Shown: piece after piece, positions 33,487-40,988 of the stretch | How positions within the stretch are numbered: position 1 is the stretch's first letter | Layout of the letters: each line of letters starts with the position of its first letter | Source of the DNA: UKL13-3 sp943369665 | GTDB lineage: Bacteria > Bacteroidota > Bacteroidia > UKL13-3 | DNA length: 64,000 bases | Assembly (NCBI GenBank): GCA_943369665.1 | Contig: CALRNX020000001.1 | Location: 806,001-870,000, forward strand | Direction of reading: 5' to 3' | Position numbers and translations under genes: made by a program | The notes under the pieces: model-generated | What the model was told of the DNA's origin: nothing | Database searches by the model: none | The model's input: only the letters and a program-made list of their open reading frames with translations

Positions 33487-35967
33487 CTACTCATAATAAT
33501 AAACCCGCTTCACCCTCTGAGAAATAGAGGTCAAAATTTCATACGGGATCGTGCCTACTTTATTGGCAACATCATTCAGCTCAATATCGTTTCCGAAGAC
33601 AATGACTTCATCACCTTCTTTTACATTCAGGCCTGTCACATCCAACATGGTCATGTCCATGCAAATACTGCCTATGGTGGGTGCACGGTGTCCGTTTACC
33701 ATCATATAACCTTTCCCGTTCCCCAGCTTGCGGTTCAGTCCATCGGCATAACCAATGGCAACTGTTGCGATCAACGCATCTTTGTTCACCCCCCCCCGCC
33801 TGCTGTAACCAATCGTTTCATGCGCTTTCACATGGCGCAATTGCGATACAATCGTTTTTAAGGTACCAATGGCCTGCAATTGTTTTTGCATCACAGCAGA
33901 AGGATCGATACCATACAAGCCAATGCCTAACCGCACCATATCAAATTGTGCTTCAGGGAAACGGGCAATACCTCCGCTGTTTAAAATATGTTTGATAATG
34001 GGATATTCGAATGCTTCACAAATTTTATCGGCCATGCGTTTGTAGGCAGCAATTTGCTGATGCGTAAACTCATCGTGCTTCTTTTCATCACTTGCTGCCA
34101 GGTGTGCAAACACCGATTTCACACGGATGTTCGGATATTGTTTCAGCGTCTCGATCAAGGTATCAATCTGGTCTTCATCAAAACCCAGTCGTTTCATGCC
34201 ACTGTCTACTTCAATATGTATGCTCACCTCTTCCCCATCACAAGCATGGATGAGTTGTTCCAAAATGTAAAAATTATACATTTCAGGTTCCAGATTGTAT
34301 TGCAGTATCTGGTCGAAACCTGAAGCTTCCGGATTCATCACCATCACCGGCAATTTAATCCCGGCTTTGCGCAAGGTCACACCTTCATCGGCATAAGCAA
34401 CCGTTAAATAATCAACGCGGTTAAACTCCAATACTTTCGCAATTTCGAAACTACCGGCACCATAGCTAAATGCTTTCACCATGGCCATTAATTTCACCCT
34501 GGGCTTCAACTTGCTTCGGTATACATTCAGGTTGTTCACCAATGCATTGAGGTTAATCTCCATTACCGTTTCGTGCACACGTTTTTCAAACAAGGCACTT
34601 ATTTTTTCGAACTCAAACTTGCGTGCACCTTTTAACAAAACGATCTCCGCATTATAGTCCACGGCCGAAAACTGTTTGATAAACGCTTTGGTAGTCGGGT
34701 AAAAAACAGCATTGCTGTCAAACAAGATGCTGTGAGCTGAAATTTGCGCACCAATGCCAATCACTTTTTGAATGCCTTTTTCGCGGATCAGTTTTGCAAC
34801 TTCAGTATACAAGTCCGTTGCATTTTTTCCGCTCTCTAAAATATCCGAAAGGATCAACGTGCGTTTATAACCTGCACTTTGCTGCTCCACAAAATCCAGC
34901 GCAATCTTGAGTGAATCAAGATCAGAGTTATAGCTATCGTTGATCACCATGCTGTTATTGATCGCTTCTTTTAATTGCATGCGCATTTCCACCGCCTGCA
35001 ATTCTTCAAACCGCGACAGCACATTGGTGGATGCACGTTGCAGGCACAGTAAAAACGCAAAACAGGTACAGGCATTTTCAATAGAAGCTTCATCCGTGAA
35101 CGGGATCCGCACACTCAGCATACGCGAACCCATCCGCGATTGAATCGAGGTAAAAGCTCCTTGTTTGATTACCTGGAAAAACGCTCCTGCCTCGGCATTG
35201 GTGCGCGACCAGGTAAATATTTTTACGCGACCATATTGTTGTTTAAATGACCATAACTTTTCAGCAACAATCGTTTGTTCATCGCAAGCAATGAGGATAT
35301 CAACGGCTTCAAACAATTTAAATTTTTCATCCAGCTTTTGTTGCTTATCAATAAAACCTTCTTCATGTGCATTACCGAGTGTTGTAAAAATACCAATATT
35401 GGGATGAATGATCTTAGCCAGTTTGGCCATTTCAGTTGGCCTGGAAATACCCGCTTCAAAAAAACCGATATCGTGTTGGCCATTTAATTGCCAAACAGAA
35501 AGCGGTACCCCAACCTGCGAATTATAACTTTTGGGATTGCGGGCAACATGCAGGTCATCTTTTAACAACTGGTATAACCATTCTTTCACTATGGTTTTTC
35601 CGTTGCTGCCTGTAATGCCTACAACAGGAATGCTAAAATGCAAACGGTGCCACGCGGTCAACTCCTGAATAGCCATAAGTGAATCGCTCACAGCCAACAC
35701 ATTGGCACCTTTTAAACTTCCAACCACACTCACCGAAACAGCAGCATTTTGATGGATCACAAAATTGCGGACACCTTTATCATAAACATCTTTTAAATAA
35801 TTATGTCCATCGTTGCGTTCGGTTTGGATCGCAAAAAACAAACTCGATTCGGGTGAAATCACCTTGCGGCTGTCAATCAGCAAATGCTCGATAACCGCAC
35901 CACTGCCTTCACGTAATACGAACTCTCCTCTGATAACTGCTTGTATTTCCTCGATTTTGTAACTCAT
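33487..35967 (-). CDS. fused MurF ligase / alanine racemase
   Basis: An 826-residue fusion. The first ~455 residues are MurF (UDP-MurNAc-tripeptide:D-Ala-D-Ala ligase): P-loop ITGSNGKTIVKE near residue 117, and a C-terminal NDSYNSD. The rest (about 460-826) is alanine racemase, with the PLP lysine in MVKAFSYGAG (about 495), the SGMKRLGF segment, and ITSICMD-type GSICMDM near the end. This fusion is typical of Bacteroidota and puts D-Ala supply and use on one protein. The gene starts 10 bases after the MFS gene stop on the same strand. Confidence 0.95.
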   Translation of the reverse strand: MSYKIEEIQAVIRGEFVLREGSGAVIEHLLIDSRKVISPESSLFFAIQTERNDGHNYLKDVYDKGVRNFVIHQNAAVSVSVVGSLKGANVLAVSDSLMAIQELTAWHRLHFSIPVVGITGSNGKTIVKEWLYQLLKDDLHVARNPKSYNSQVGVPLSVWQLNGQHDIGFFEAGISRPTEMAKLAKIIHPNIGIFTTLGNAHEEGFIDKQQKLDEKFKLFEAVDILIACDEQTIVAEKLWSFKQQYGRVKIFTWSRTNAEAGAFFQVIKQGAFTSIQSRMGSRMLSVRIPFTDEASIENACTCFAFLLCLQRASTNVLSRFEELQAVEMRMQLKEAINNSMVINDSYNSDLDSLKIALDFVEQQSAGYKRTLILSDILESGKNATDLYTEVAKLIREKGIQKVIGIGAQISAHSILFDSNAVFYPTTKAFIKQFSAVDYNAEIVLLKGARKFEFEKISALFEKRVHETVMEINLNALVNNLNVYRSKLKPRVKLMAMVKAFSYGAGSFEIAKVLEFNRVDYLTVAYADEGVTLRKAGIKLPVMVMNPEASGFDQILQYNLEPEMYNFYILEQLIHACDGEEVSIHIEVDSGMKRLGFDEDQIDTLIETLKQYPNIRVKSVFAHLAASDEKKHDEFTHQQIAAYKRMADKICEAFEYPIIKHILNSGGIARFPEAQFDMVRLGIGLYGIDPSAVMQKQLQAIGTLKTIVSQLRHVKAHETIGYSRRGGVNKDALIATVAIGYADGLNRKLGNGKGYMMVNGHRAPTIGSICMDMTMLDVTGLNVKEGDEVIVFGNDIELNDVANKVGTIPYEILTSISQRVKRVYYYE

Positions 35968-35977
35968 CTTTATCCGA

Positions 35978-37306
35978 CTATGCGTTTAGTTTTTTATAGT
36001 TAAGCACCAATACCATCCCCGACAACAATAAAAATACCGACATCACCAAAAATGCCCAGATCATATGATTGCCAAATGTAAAGAAAGGTAATGAAAACAA
36101 GAAGATGAACAAGGTACGTGTTAACACGTTGACCATATTAAAAATGCTGTTCACCCTTCCCATCAATTCATTGGGTACATGGTTAAACAAATAAGTGAGC
36201 CTTAATACACGAATACCTGCATTGGTAAATCCCAAGATAACAGATACGGTGTAGATGATCAGCACATCGCGGGAAGCAAATGCCCAGAAAAAAATAGCCG
36301 CTGTCATAAATGTTAAGATAATAACCGCCCGTGTTGAATTGCTTGATGAAAACACTTTGTTCACAAACAGTCCTGCACCCAACGCTCCAATTGCATAAAT
36401 GAGATCGGCTGCTGCAAATACACTTCCCTGTTCGTTCAAATGCCTTTCCACATAACCCGGTAATACGGCATGAATTTCCACCAACAACATGGCAAACACT
36501 GAGTATGAAAATATGCCAAACACCAATAATAATGGGTGGGCTTTCAGATACCCAAATCCCGTTTTTACCCTTTGCCAGATGCTTGCGATCTGTATATTGG
36601 GTTGAACAATTGGTTTATATTTGATCATCATTACCAACGCAGCTGCTACAAAATAGGTAACCGCATTGAGCATAAATATCTCCCAGATCTCCCACCTTTC
36701 AATTTCAAAAGGCATGTTCACCTCAAAACCAAACAGCTTTCCTTTTCCTGACGAAACACCTTCGATCAACAATGCGGCAAAAGCCCCCGAAAGGATGGAT
36801 GTGCTTTGTCCCACCACTTCAATATTGGCATTCACCTTATTGTAAAACCGGGGCTCTGTAATTTCGTGGCCAAATGCATACAGAGTTGGAAAATGAATAT
36901 TGTAATTCAACATGGTAATCCCGAAAACGGCCATTACCCAAAAATCACTCAACTCTCCGGTTACATAACCAGCAATTGAAATAGCTAATATCAAAAAACC
37001 ACAAACAAGGTTGTTTCCCAAAAAATTAGCCTTCCGGCTAAACCTGTCGACCAACGTTCCGGCATACAAGCCAAAAAACAATACGATTGCAGTAATAACC
37101 CCATACGAAACATTAAAGTATGTACCCGATTGCGCTTTGGTAAAATACCACGGAATAGCAATCATGCTGATACCCTGCGCAAAGCCACTGATACCGTTTG
37201 CCGTAAATAATAAGTTTAATGATTGTTGGTTTTTCACGTTATTTTGCAGCCAAGATAATGTGCTAAACTGATAATTTGAACGAATTATAATTACTGTGGA
37301 ATCCAC
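35978..37306 (-). CDS. MFS transporter
   Basis: A 442-residue major-facilitator transporter with about 12 membrane helices. The loop between helices 2 and 3 reads GTLVDRFSRK, the usual MFS mark (GxLaDRxxRK); substrate unknown. The frame begins at 37306, but the residues before ~24 are not hydrophobic; a GTG at 37237 giving VKNQQSLNLLF could be the true start. It is upstream of murF-alr on the same strand (10-base gap), and divergent from recX. Confidence 0.85.
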   Translation of the reverse strand: MDSTVIIIRSNYQFSTLSWLQNNVKNQQSLNLLFTANGISGFAQGISMIAIPWYFTKAQSGTYFNVSYGVITAIVLFFGLYAGTLVDRFSRKANFLGNNLVCGFLILAISIAGYVTGELSDFWVMAVFGITMLNYNIHFPTLYAFGHEITEPRFYNKVNANIEVVGQSTSILSGAFAALLIEGVSSGKGKLFGFEVNMPFEIERWEIWEIFMLNAVTYFVAAALVMMIKYKPIVQPNIQIASIWQRVKTGFGYLKAHPLLLVFGIFSYSVFAMLLVEIHAVLPGYVERHLNEQGSVFAAADLIYAIGALGAGLFVNKVFSSSNSTRAVIILTFMTAAIFFWAFASRDVLIIYTVSVILGFTNAGIRVLRLTYLFNHVPNELMGRVNSIFNMVNVLTRTLFIFLFSLPFFTFGNHMIWAFLVMSVFLLLSGMVLVLNYKKLNA

Positions 37307-37371
37307 GGTATTTGCGGGAAAATATCATAGCATTGTTTGACGCAGATTTTGCAATCTCCCAGAGATAAACG

Positions 37372-37839
37372 ATGGAATTCAAAAAAACATATACTCCCCA
37401 ACAAGCCTTGTTAAAAGCCGCGAGTTATTGCGCTTACCAGGAGCGTTGTTACCAGGAAGTAGCAGAAAAACTGGCCGAGTGGGGAATTTATGGAACCGAT
37501 GCAGGAGAGATCATGATCAAACTTTCGGAGCAAAACTACTTGAACGAAGAAAGATTTGCCAAAGCCTTTGCCGGAGGAAAATTTCGAACCAAAAAATGGG
37601 GACGTGCTAAAATCCGAATGGAACTTAAACAGCGAAATATTTCAGACTATTTTCTCAAAATAGCGATGAAAGAGATTGACGAGGATGTTTACATGGAAAC
37701 CCTGAAGGAACTTGCAGCAGAAAAATTCTCTGAACTTAAAGACGCAAACACCATGGTTCGTAAAAACAAAACAGCGAAATGGTTAATGACCAAAGGTTAT
37801 GAAGGGGATTTGATCTGGAATGTGCTGAGGACACTATAA
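37372..37839 (+). CDS. recX: RecX family regulatory protein
   Basis: A 155-residue helical RecX protein, made of three-helix repeats, which modulates RecA filaments. Seen: ALLKAASYCAYQERCYQEV (residues 13-31), LSEQNYLNEERFAKAFAGGKF, and KWGRAKIRMELKQRNIS. It is not adjacent to recA. RecX of other groups is around 150-270 residues. Confidence 0.85.
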   Translation: MEFKKTYTPQQALLKAASYCAYQERCYQEVAEKLAEWGIYGTDAGEIMIKLSEQNYLNEERFAKAFAGGKFRTKKWGRAKIRMELKQRNISDYFLKIAMKEIDEDVYMETLKELAAEKFSELKDANTMVRKNKTAKWLMTKGYEGDLIWNVLRTL

Positions 37840-37903
37840 GTCGCTTTATTTTTTTGCCGCAGATTTCACAGATTACATTTATTTTTTTGAATGTACGCTG
37901 GTG

Positions 37904-37919
37904 GAGCGAAGCCGAAACC
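37904..37919 (+). repeat. short dispersed motif, copy 2
   Basis: GAGCGAAGCCGAAACC, 15 of 16 bases identical to 23714-23729. It lies in the gap between recX and arfB. Only two copies were seen, so chance is possible. Confidence 0.4.
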
Positions 37920-37939
37920 ACTCTCCTTTCCCTACTTAA

Positions 37940-38350
37940 TTAATCCCAGTCTTTCCTTGTTCTCGACTCCTTTGTTTTGGAAACGATCTTTTTAGAAGTC
38001 AATCGCTTTTCAACAGATGATTTTGTGGGTTTGGATGGTTTGCGTTTTTTCTTTACAACAAAACATCTATTAAGTGTATTGTAAAGTTTGTTGATGGCAA
38101 TTTCCTTATTGCCCAATTGGGTACGTTCGGTTTGCGAAACAATTTGAAGTATACCTTCTTTGCTGAGTTTACCCTCGAGTTTTTGCAATAAAATATCCTT
38201 TTCGCCTTGGGTCAGCAGTACTGAATTCGGAATATCAAAATCGATCTGGACCTTGGTAGCCACCTTGTTCGCATTTTGTCCCCCTGCCCCACCACTGCGG
38301 CTGGTTTTAAACACAAATTCGGTAAGCAGATAAGGCGGTTTAAAGTGCAT
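37940..38350 (-). CDS. arfB: peptidyl-tRNA hydrolase-type ribosome rescue factor ArfB
   Basis: A 136-residue release-factor-like protein that frees peptides from ribosomes stalled at mRNA ends. The catalytic GGQ (residues 23-25 in SGGAGGQNANK) and a long basic tail (KKKRKPSKPTK and later), which enters the mRNA channel, are both present. It lacks the codon-recognition domains of RF1/RF2. It starts next to the stop of the lipoprotein gene (38351), so they share a transcript. Confidence 0.92.
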   Translation of the reverse strand: MHFKPPYLLTEFVFKTSRSGGAGGQNANKVATKVQIDFDIPNSVLLTQGEKDILLQKLEGKLSKEGILQIVSQTERTQLGNKEIAINKLYNTLNRCFVVKKKRKPSKPTKSSVEKRLTSKKIVSKTKESRTRKDWD

Positions 38351-38986
38351 TTACTTATATTCTGTAATGATAATATTCTCTGCTTTCAAATATATTTTCT
38401 TCATTCCACTTTCTGTTTGATACGAACATTTAATTCCAAAATTATCAATTTCCACTACAGTTCCGGGTATATTGGTATTGTTTATTTTAAAAGAAACCTT
38501 CATTCCTTTTTTAATCAGGTTGAGTTCTGAATCCATCCTGGAAGGAAGCCTCTCTGAGAAAATAGGTAAAGGTGACATTGGAAAAAAGGTGGAATCATCG
38601 GTATAAAACCCTTTGTACGGAAAATCTAGATTTGCCGGGTTAAAATCAATTACATCACCACTTACTGTAACCAATGTTGTAGCTGCTACAAACAGAAAGG
38701 TTCTTTTAAAATCGACTGTTACATTCGCCAAAACCATCCCTTTGGCCAAAGGATATTTACTGTAGAGGTCTCTTTTGGCTTCCATTACCAAGGCATCTTT
38801 CAACAAACCACCAACCCCCAATATATATGTTCCTCTTGCCTGTCCTTCAGCAATTCCAACCACTCTGAACTGATTGTTTGTAATAGCTACTCCACTATCG
38901 AATGTTCCCGAATGTGTGGCGCAACCGCTTACCAAGAATAAAACAATGCCTAATAAGCAAAACGGTATTCTAGCATTTGATTTCAT
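38351..38986 (-). CDS. lipoprotein, DUF6567-like
   Basis: A 211-residue lipoprotein (Cys22 in LVSGCATH) with a beta-rich body. The segments GTYILGVGGLLKDALVMEAKRDLY and VTVSGDVIDF recall DUF6567, a group of unknown function in Bacteroidota; I recall this and have not checked it. It ends immediately before the arfB start. Confidence 0.6.
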   Translation of the reverse strand: MKSNARIPFCLLGIVLFLVSGCATHSGTFDSGVAITNNQFRVVGIAEGQARGTYILGVGGLLKDALVMEAKRDLYSKYPLAKGMVLANVTVDFKRTFLFVAATTLVTVSGDVIDFNPANLDFPYKGFYTDDSTFFPMSPLPIFSERLPSRMDSELNLIKKGMKVSFKINNTNIPGTVVEIDNFGIKCSYQTESGMKKIYLKAENIIITEYK

Positions 38987-39014
38987 GGAGTATATATTTT
39001 AGGTATGATAAATA

Positions 39015-39692
39015 TTAATTCGCTTCAAACTTAAACTGAGTTCTTAATTCCTGACGTGTTTTTTCAACCACGTTTACATCCATATACATATTTTCATAAG
39101 GCCTGTTGTTTGCATTTTGTGGTTGTTTCACAATACTGTCTGCATATTCCATTCCTCCCAATATCTTTCCAAAAACAGTGTAGTTACCGTTTAAATTAGG
39201 TGTTCCGGCTTTGGGTAATACAATGTAAAACTGCGATCCGCTTGAAGCTTTTTCAGGATTATTATCCCTTGCGGCTCCAACTGCCCCATACACATGTTTA
39301 AATTTCTGCACATTGATCTCGGCAGGAATTGTATAACCGGGACCGCCACTTCCATCATTGGTACTGTCTGTATCTTTTGTATTTGGATCTCCTCCTTGGA
39401 TGACAAAACCTGGAACACAGCGGTGAAAAGTGGTGCTGTCGAAATATCCATCCTTTGCAAGGGTTAAAAAATTCTCCCGGTGCAGGGGTGTTTCTTTATG
39501 CAACCACATATACATGGTTCCAAATATGGTTTTGATCTCAATCACTTTTTCAAATGTATCCGTTGGTACTAGGTTACCCGTGGTTGAGGTTGTAGAAGTT
39601 GTTGCCGTTTCATTCACCACAGTATCGTCCTCCTTTTTGCAAGAAACCCATAGGATCAAACCCATGCAGGCTATTATCAGTGACTTGTTCAT
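39015..39692 (-). CDS. cyclophilin-type peptidyl-prolyl isomerase, lipoprotein
   Basis: A 225-residue lipoprotein with a cyclophilin domain (about 55-200), which speeds cis-trans isomerisation of proline bonds during folding in the envelope. Cyclophilin marks are FHRCVPGFVIQGGDP, GSQFYIVL, and NYTVFGKILGGME. The lipobox (Cys18 in LWVSC) is followed by KKEDD and a Thr/Ser-rich linker (TATTSTTSTTG), close to the mature N-terminus of the globin-like lipoprotein (40303). I chose 39692; the frame runs to 39821. It is divergent from the next gene. Confidence 0.9.
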   Translation of the reverse strand: MNKSLIIACMGLILWVSCKKEDDTVVNETATTSTTSTTGNLVPTDTFEKVIEIKTIFGTMYMWLHKETPLHRENFLTLAKDGYFDSTTFHRCVPGFVIQGGDPNTKDTDSTNDGSGGPGYTIPAEINVQKFKHVYGAVGAARDNNPEKASSGSQFYIVLPKAGTPNLNGNYTVFGKILGGMEYADSIVKQPQNANNRPYENMYMDVNVVEKTRQELRTQFKFEAN

Positions 39693-39832
39693 TTCTTTTT
39701 TTACAAACGAATATAACCAACGGCAATAAGTGTGCAAACACCGTTCAACAAAATCAATTTCATTTTTTTTCAGATCCCGAAATCCAAGGGTACTGCTTTT
39801 TACGTTTATGTGACAAATCAACTCTCATTGCT

Positions 39833-40267
39833 ATGAAAACGAAAACAATTCTTATCCGGTTTGCCCTTGGCATTGTTGCCTTGTTCCTCTTATTAAGTTG
39901 CGTGTTGGTGGTGCACGTGTACAAAGCCACCCACAAACCCAAAACGGCTTATGAACTGCGACAGATGAGCCGGATAGACTTTAAGCAACCCATTAGTTCA
40001 ACTGAGGCTGTTATCATCAGAAACCATGTGGTGAACCTAAAAGGAATCGAAAATGCCACACTCAATGCAGGAACCCGCCAACTCATTTTTGTGTACAATA
40101 GTGAAAAACAAAGTGCAGAGTCTGTGTTATCCGAAGTAAAAAAGCTAGGAGATTACAAAGCCGAAAAATTTGTGGTAAGCGAAGAAATGGCACAAACAGG
40201 TTGCCCTGCTTTGGGCGACAAAGATTCTTTTAAATACAAACTGACCGCACTCATCGCTAGTTTATAA
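39833..40267 (+). CDS. membrane-anchored protein, possibly HMA-like
   Basis: A 144-residue protein with one N-terminal membrane helix (about 8-32, LGIVALFLLLSCVLVV) and a small alpha/beta domain (about 55-115) whose predicted order, GIENATLNAGTRQLIFVYN then AESVLSEVKKLGDYKAEKF, recalls heavy-metal-associated domains but lacks the CxxC metal site. Two Cys (LSC and GCP) are at odd places. Function unknown. The frame is open upstream to 39599; 39833 avoids overlap with the cyclophilin gene. It lies 35 bases before the globin-like lipoprotein, so they share a transcript. Confidence 0.5.
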   Translation: MKTKTILIRFALGIVALFLLLSCVLVVHVYKATHKPKTAYELRQMSRIDFKQPISSTEAVIIRNHVVNLKGIENATLNAGTRQLIFVYNSEKQSAESVLSEVKKLGDYKAEKFVVSEEMAQTGCPALGDKDSFKYKLTALIASL

Positions 40268-40302
40268 AACACATTATTCAAACACCAATAATCAACCAAA
40301 AC

Positions 40303-40935
40303 ATGAAAAAACAATTATTAACACTTACAGTATGCCTAGTAGGTTTATCCTTAGTGTACACATCTTGTAAAAAAGAGGATGATTCATCTTCGTCAACCAA
40401 TTCTACTACGACAAGTACATCCACTACGTCCACTACCTCAACAACCGGAACTCCAACTCCCACATTGTATACCAGGGTTGGAGGAACCACAATGGTAGCC
40501 GATCCGAATAATCCCGGCCAAATGATCGAACAAGGGCGCTTAACACTCCGTGCTGTTGTTGACAGTTCAATCTTCGTAATTGCTGCCGATACGCAACTGG
40601 CAAAATATTTCCCCGTATTGTTTATGGAATTAGGAAATGGAAACACATCGGGTTTAACAGCATTGAGTGAAAACTTTACCGATTTTATGTGCGCAGCAAC
40701 AGGAGCAACAAACCCGGCTTACGCATATAATGGCAAAAGCATGCAAGCGGCTCACGACCCTGCATCCAATTCACGCATGGGACTTAAAGCAGATGCTGCC
40801 GACTTCGACAAATTTGTGGGAGATATCGGAGCTGGCTTAGCTCAGAATGGTGTTACTTCAGCCAACAACAAACAACTTGTTGATGACCTGGTAGCTTTAT
40901 TGTATACAACCAAATCAGCCATTGTTCAACGTTAA
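40303..40935 (+). CDS. lipoprotein with a group I truncated haemoglobin-like domain
   Basis: A 210-residue lipoprotein. Cys22 in YTSC is followed by KKEDD and a Ser/Thr linker (STNSTTTSTSTT), then a globin domain (about 50-205). Marks: LYTRVGG (as IYDKIGG in M. tuberculosis GlbN), ADTQLAKYF, and the proximal His in QAAHDP (near residue 151), then DFDKFVGDIGAGLAQNGV. Truncated haemoglobins bind haem and deal with O2 or NO in the cytoplasm; here the signal and lipobox imply export. Two extra stretches (about 60-70 and 155-160) break the usual shape. The preceding membrane gene is in the same direction. A terminator follows. Confidence 0.8.
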   Translation: MKKQLLTLTVCLVGLSLVYTSCKKEDDSSSSTNSTTTSTSTTSTTSTTGTPTPTLYTRVGGTTMVADPNNPGQMIEQGRLTLRAVVDSSIFVIAADTQLAKYFPVLFMELGNGNTSGLTALSENFTDFMCAATGATNPAYAYNGKSMQAAHDPASNSRMGLKADAADFDKFVGDIGAGLAQNGVTSANNKQLVDDLVALLYTTKSAIVQR

Positions 40936-40956
40936 ATTAGTTTTGATATTACAGCA

Positions 40957-40988
40957 AAATGCCCGACTTTTTGAGTCGGGCATTTTCA
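40957..40988. terminator. terminator between the globin-like gene and clpB
   Basis: AATGCCCGACT and AGTCGGGCATT form a strong hairpin with loop TTTTG, with A before and T after, so it can act in both directions between the two convergent genes. Confidence 0.85.

Noticed and set aside
35608..35620. P-loop of MurF reads GKTIVKE in place of GKTTVKE
   Set aside because: The hydrophobic residue after GKT is, as far as I recall, normal for the fused Bacteroidota MurF-Alr, so it is not a defect.
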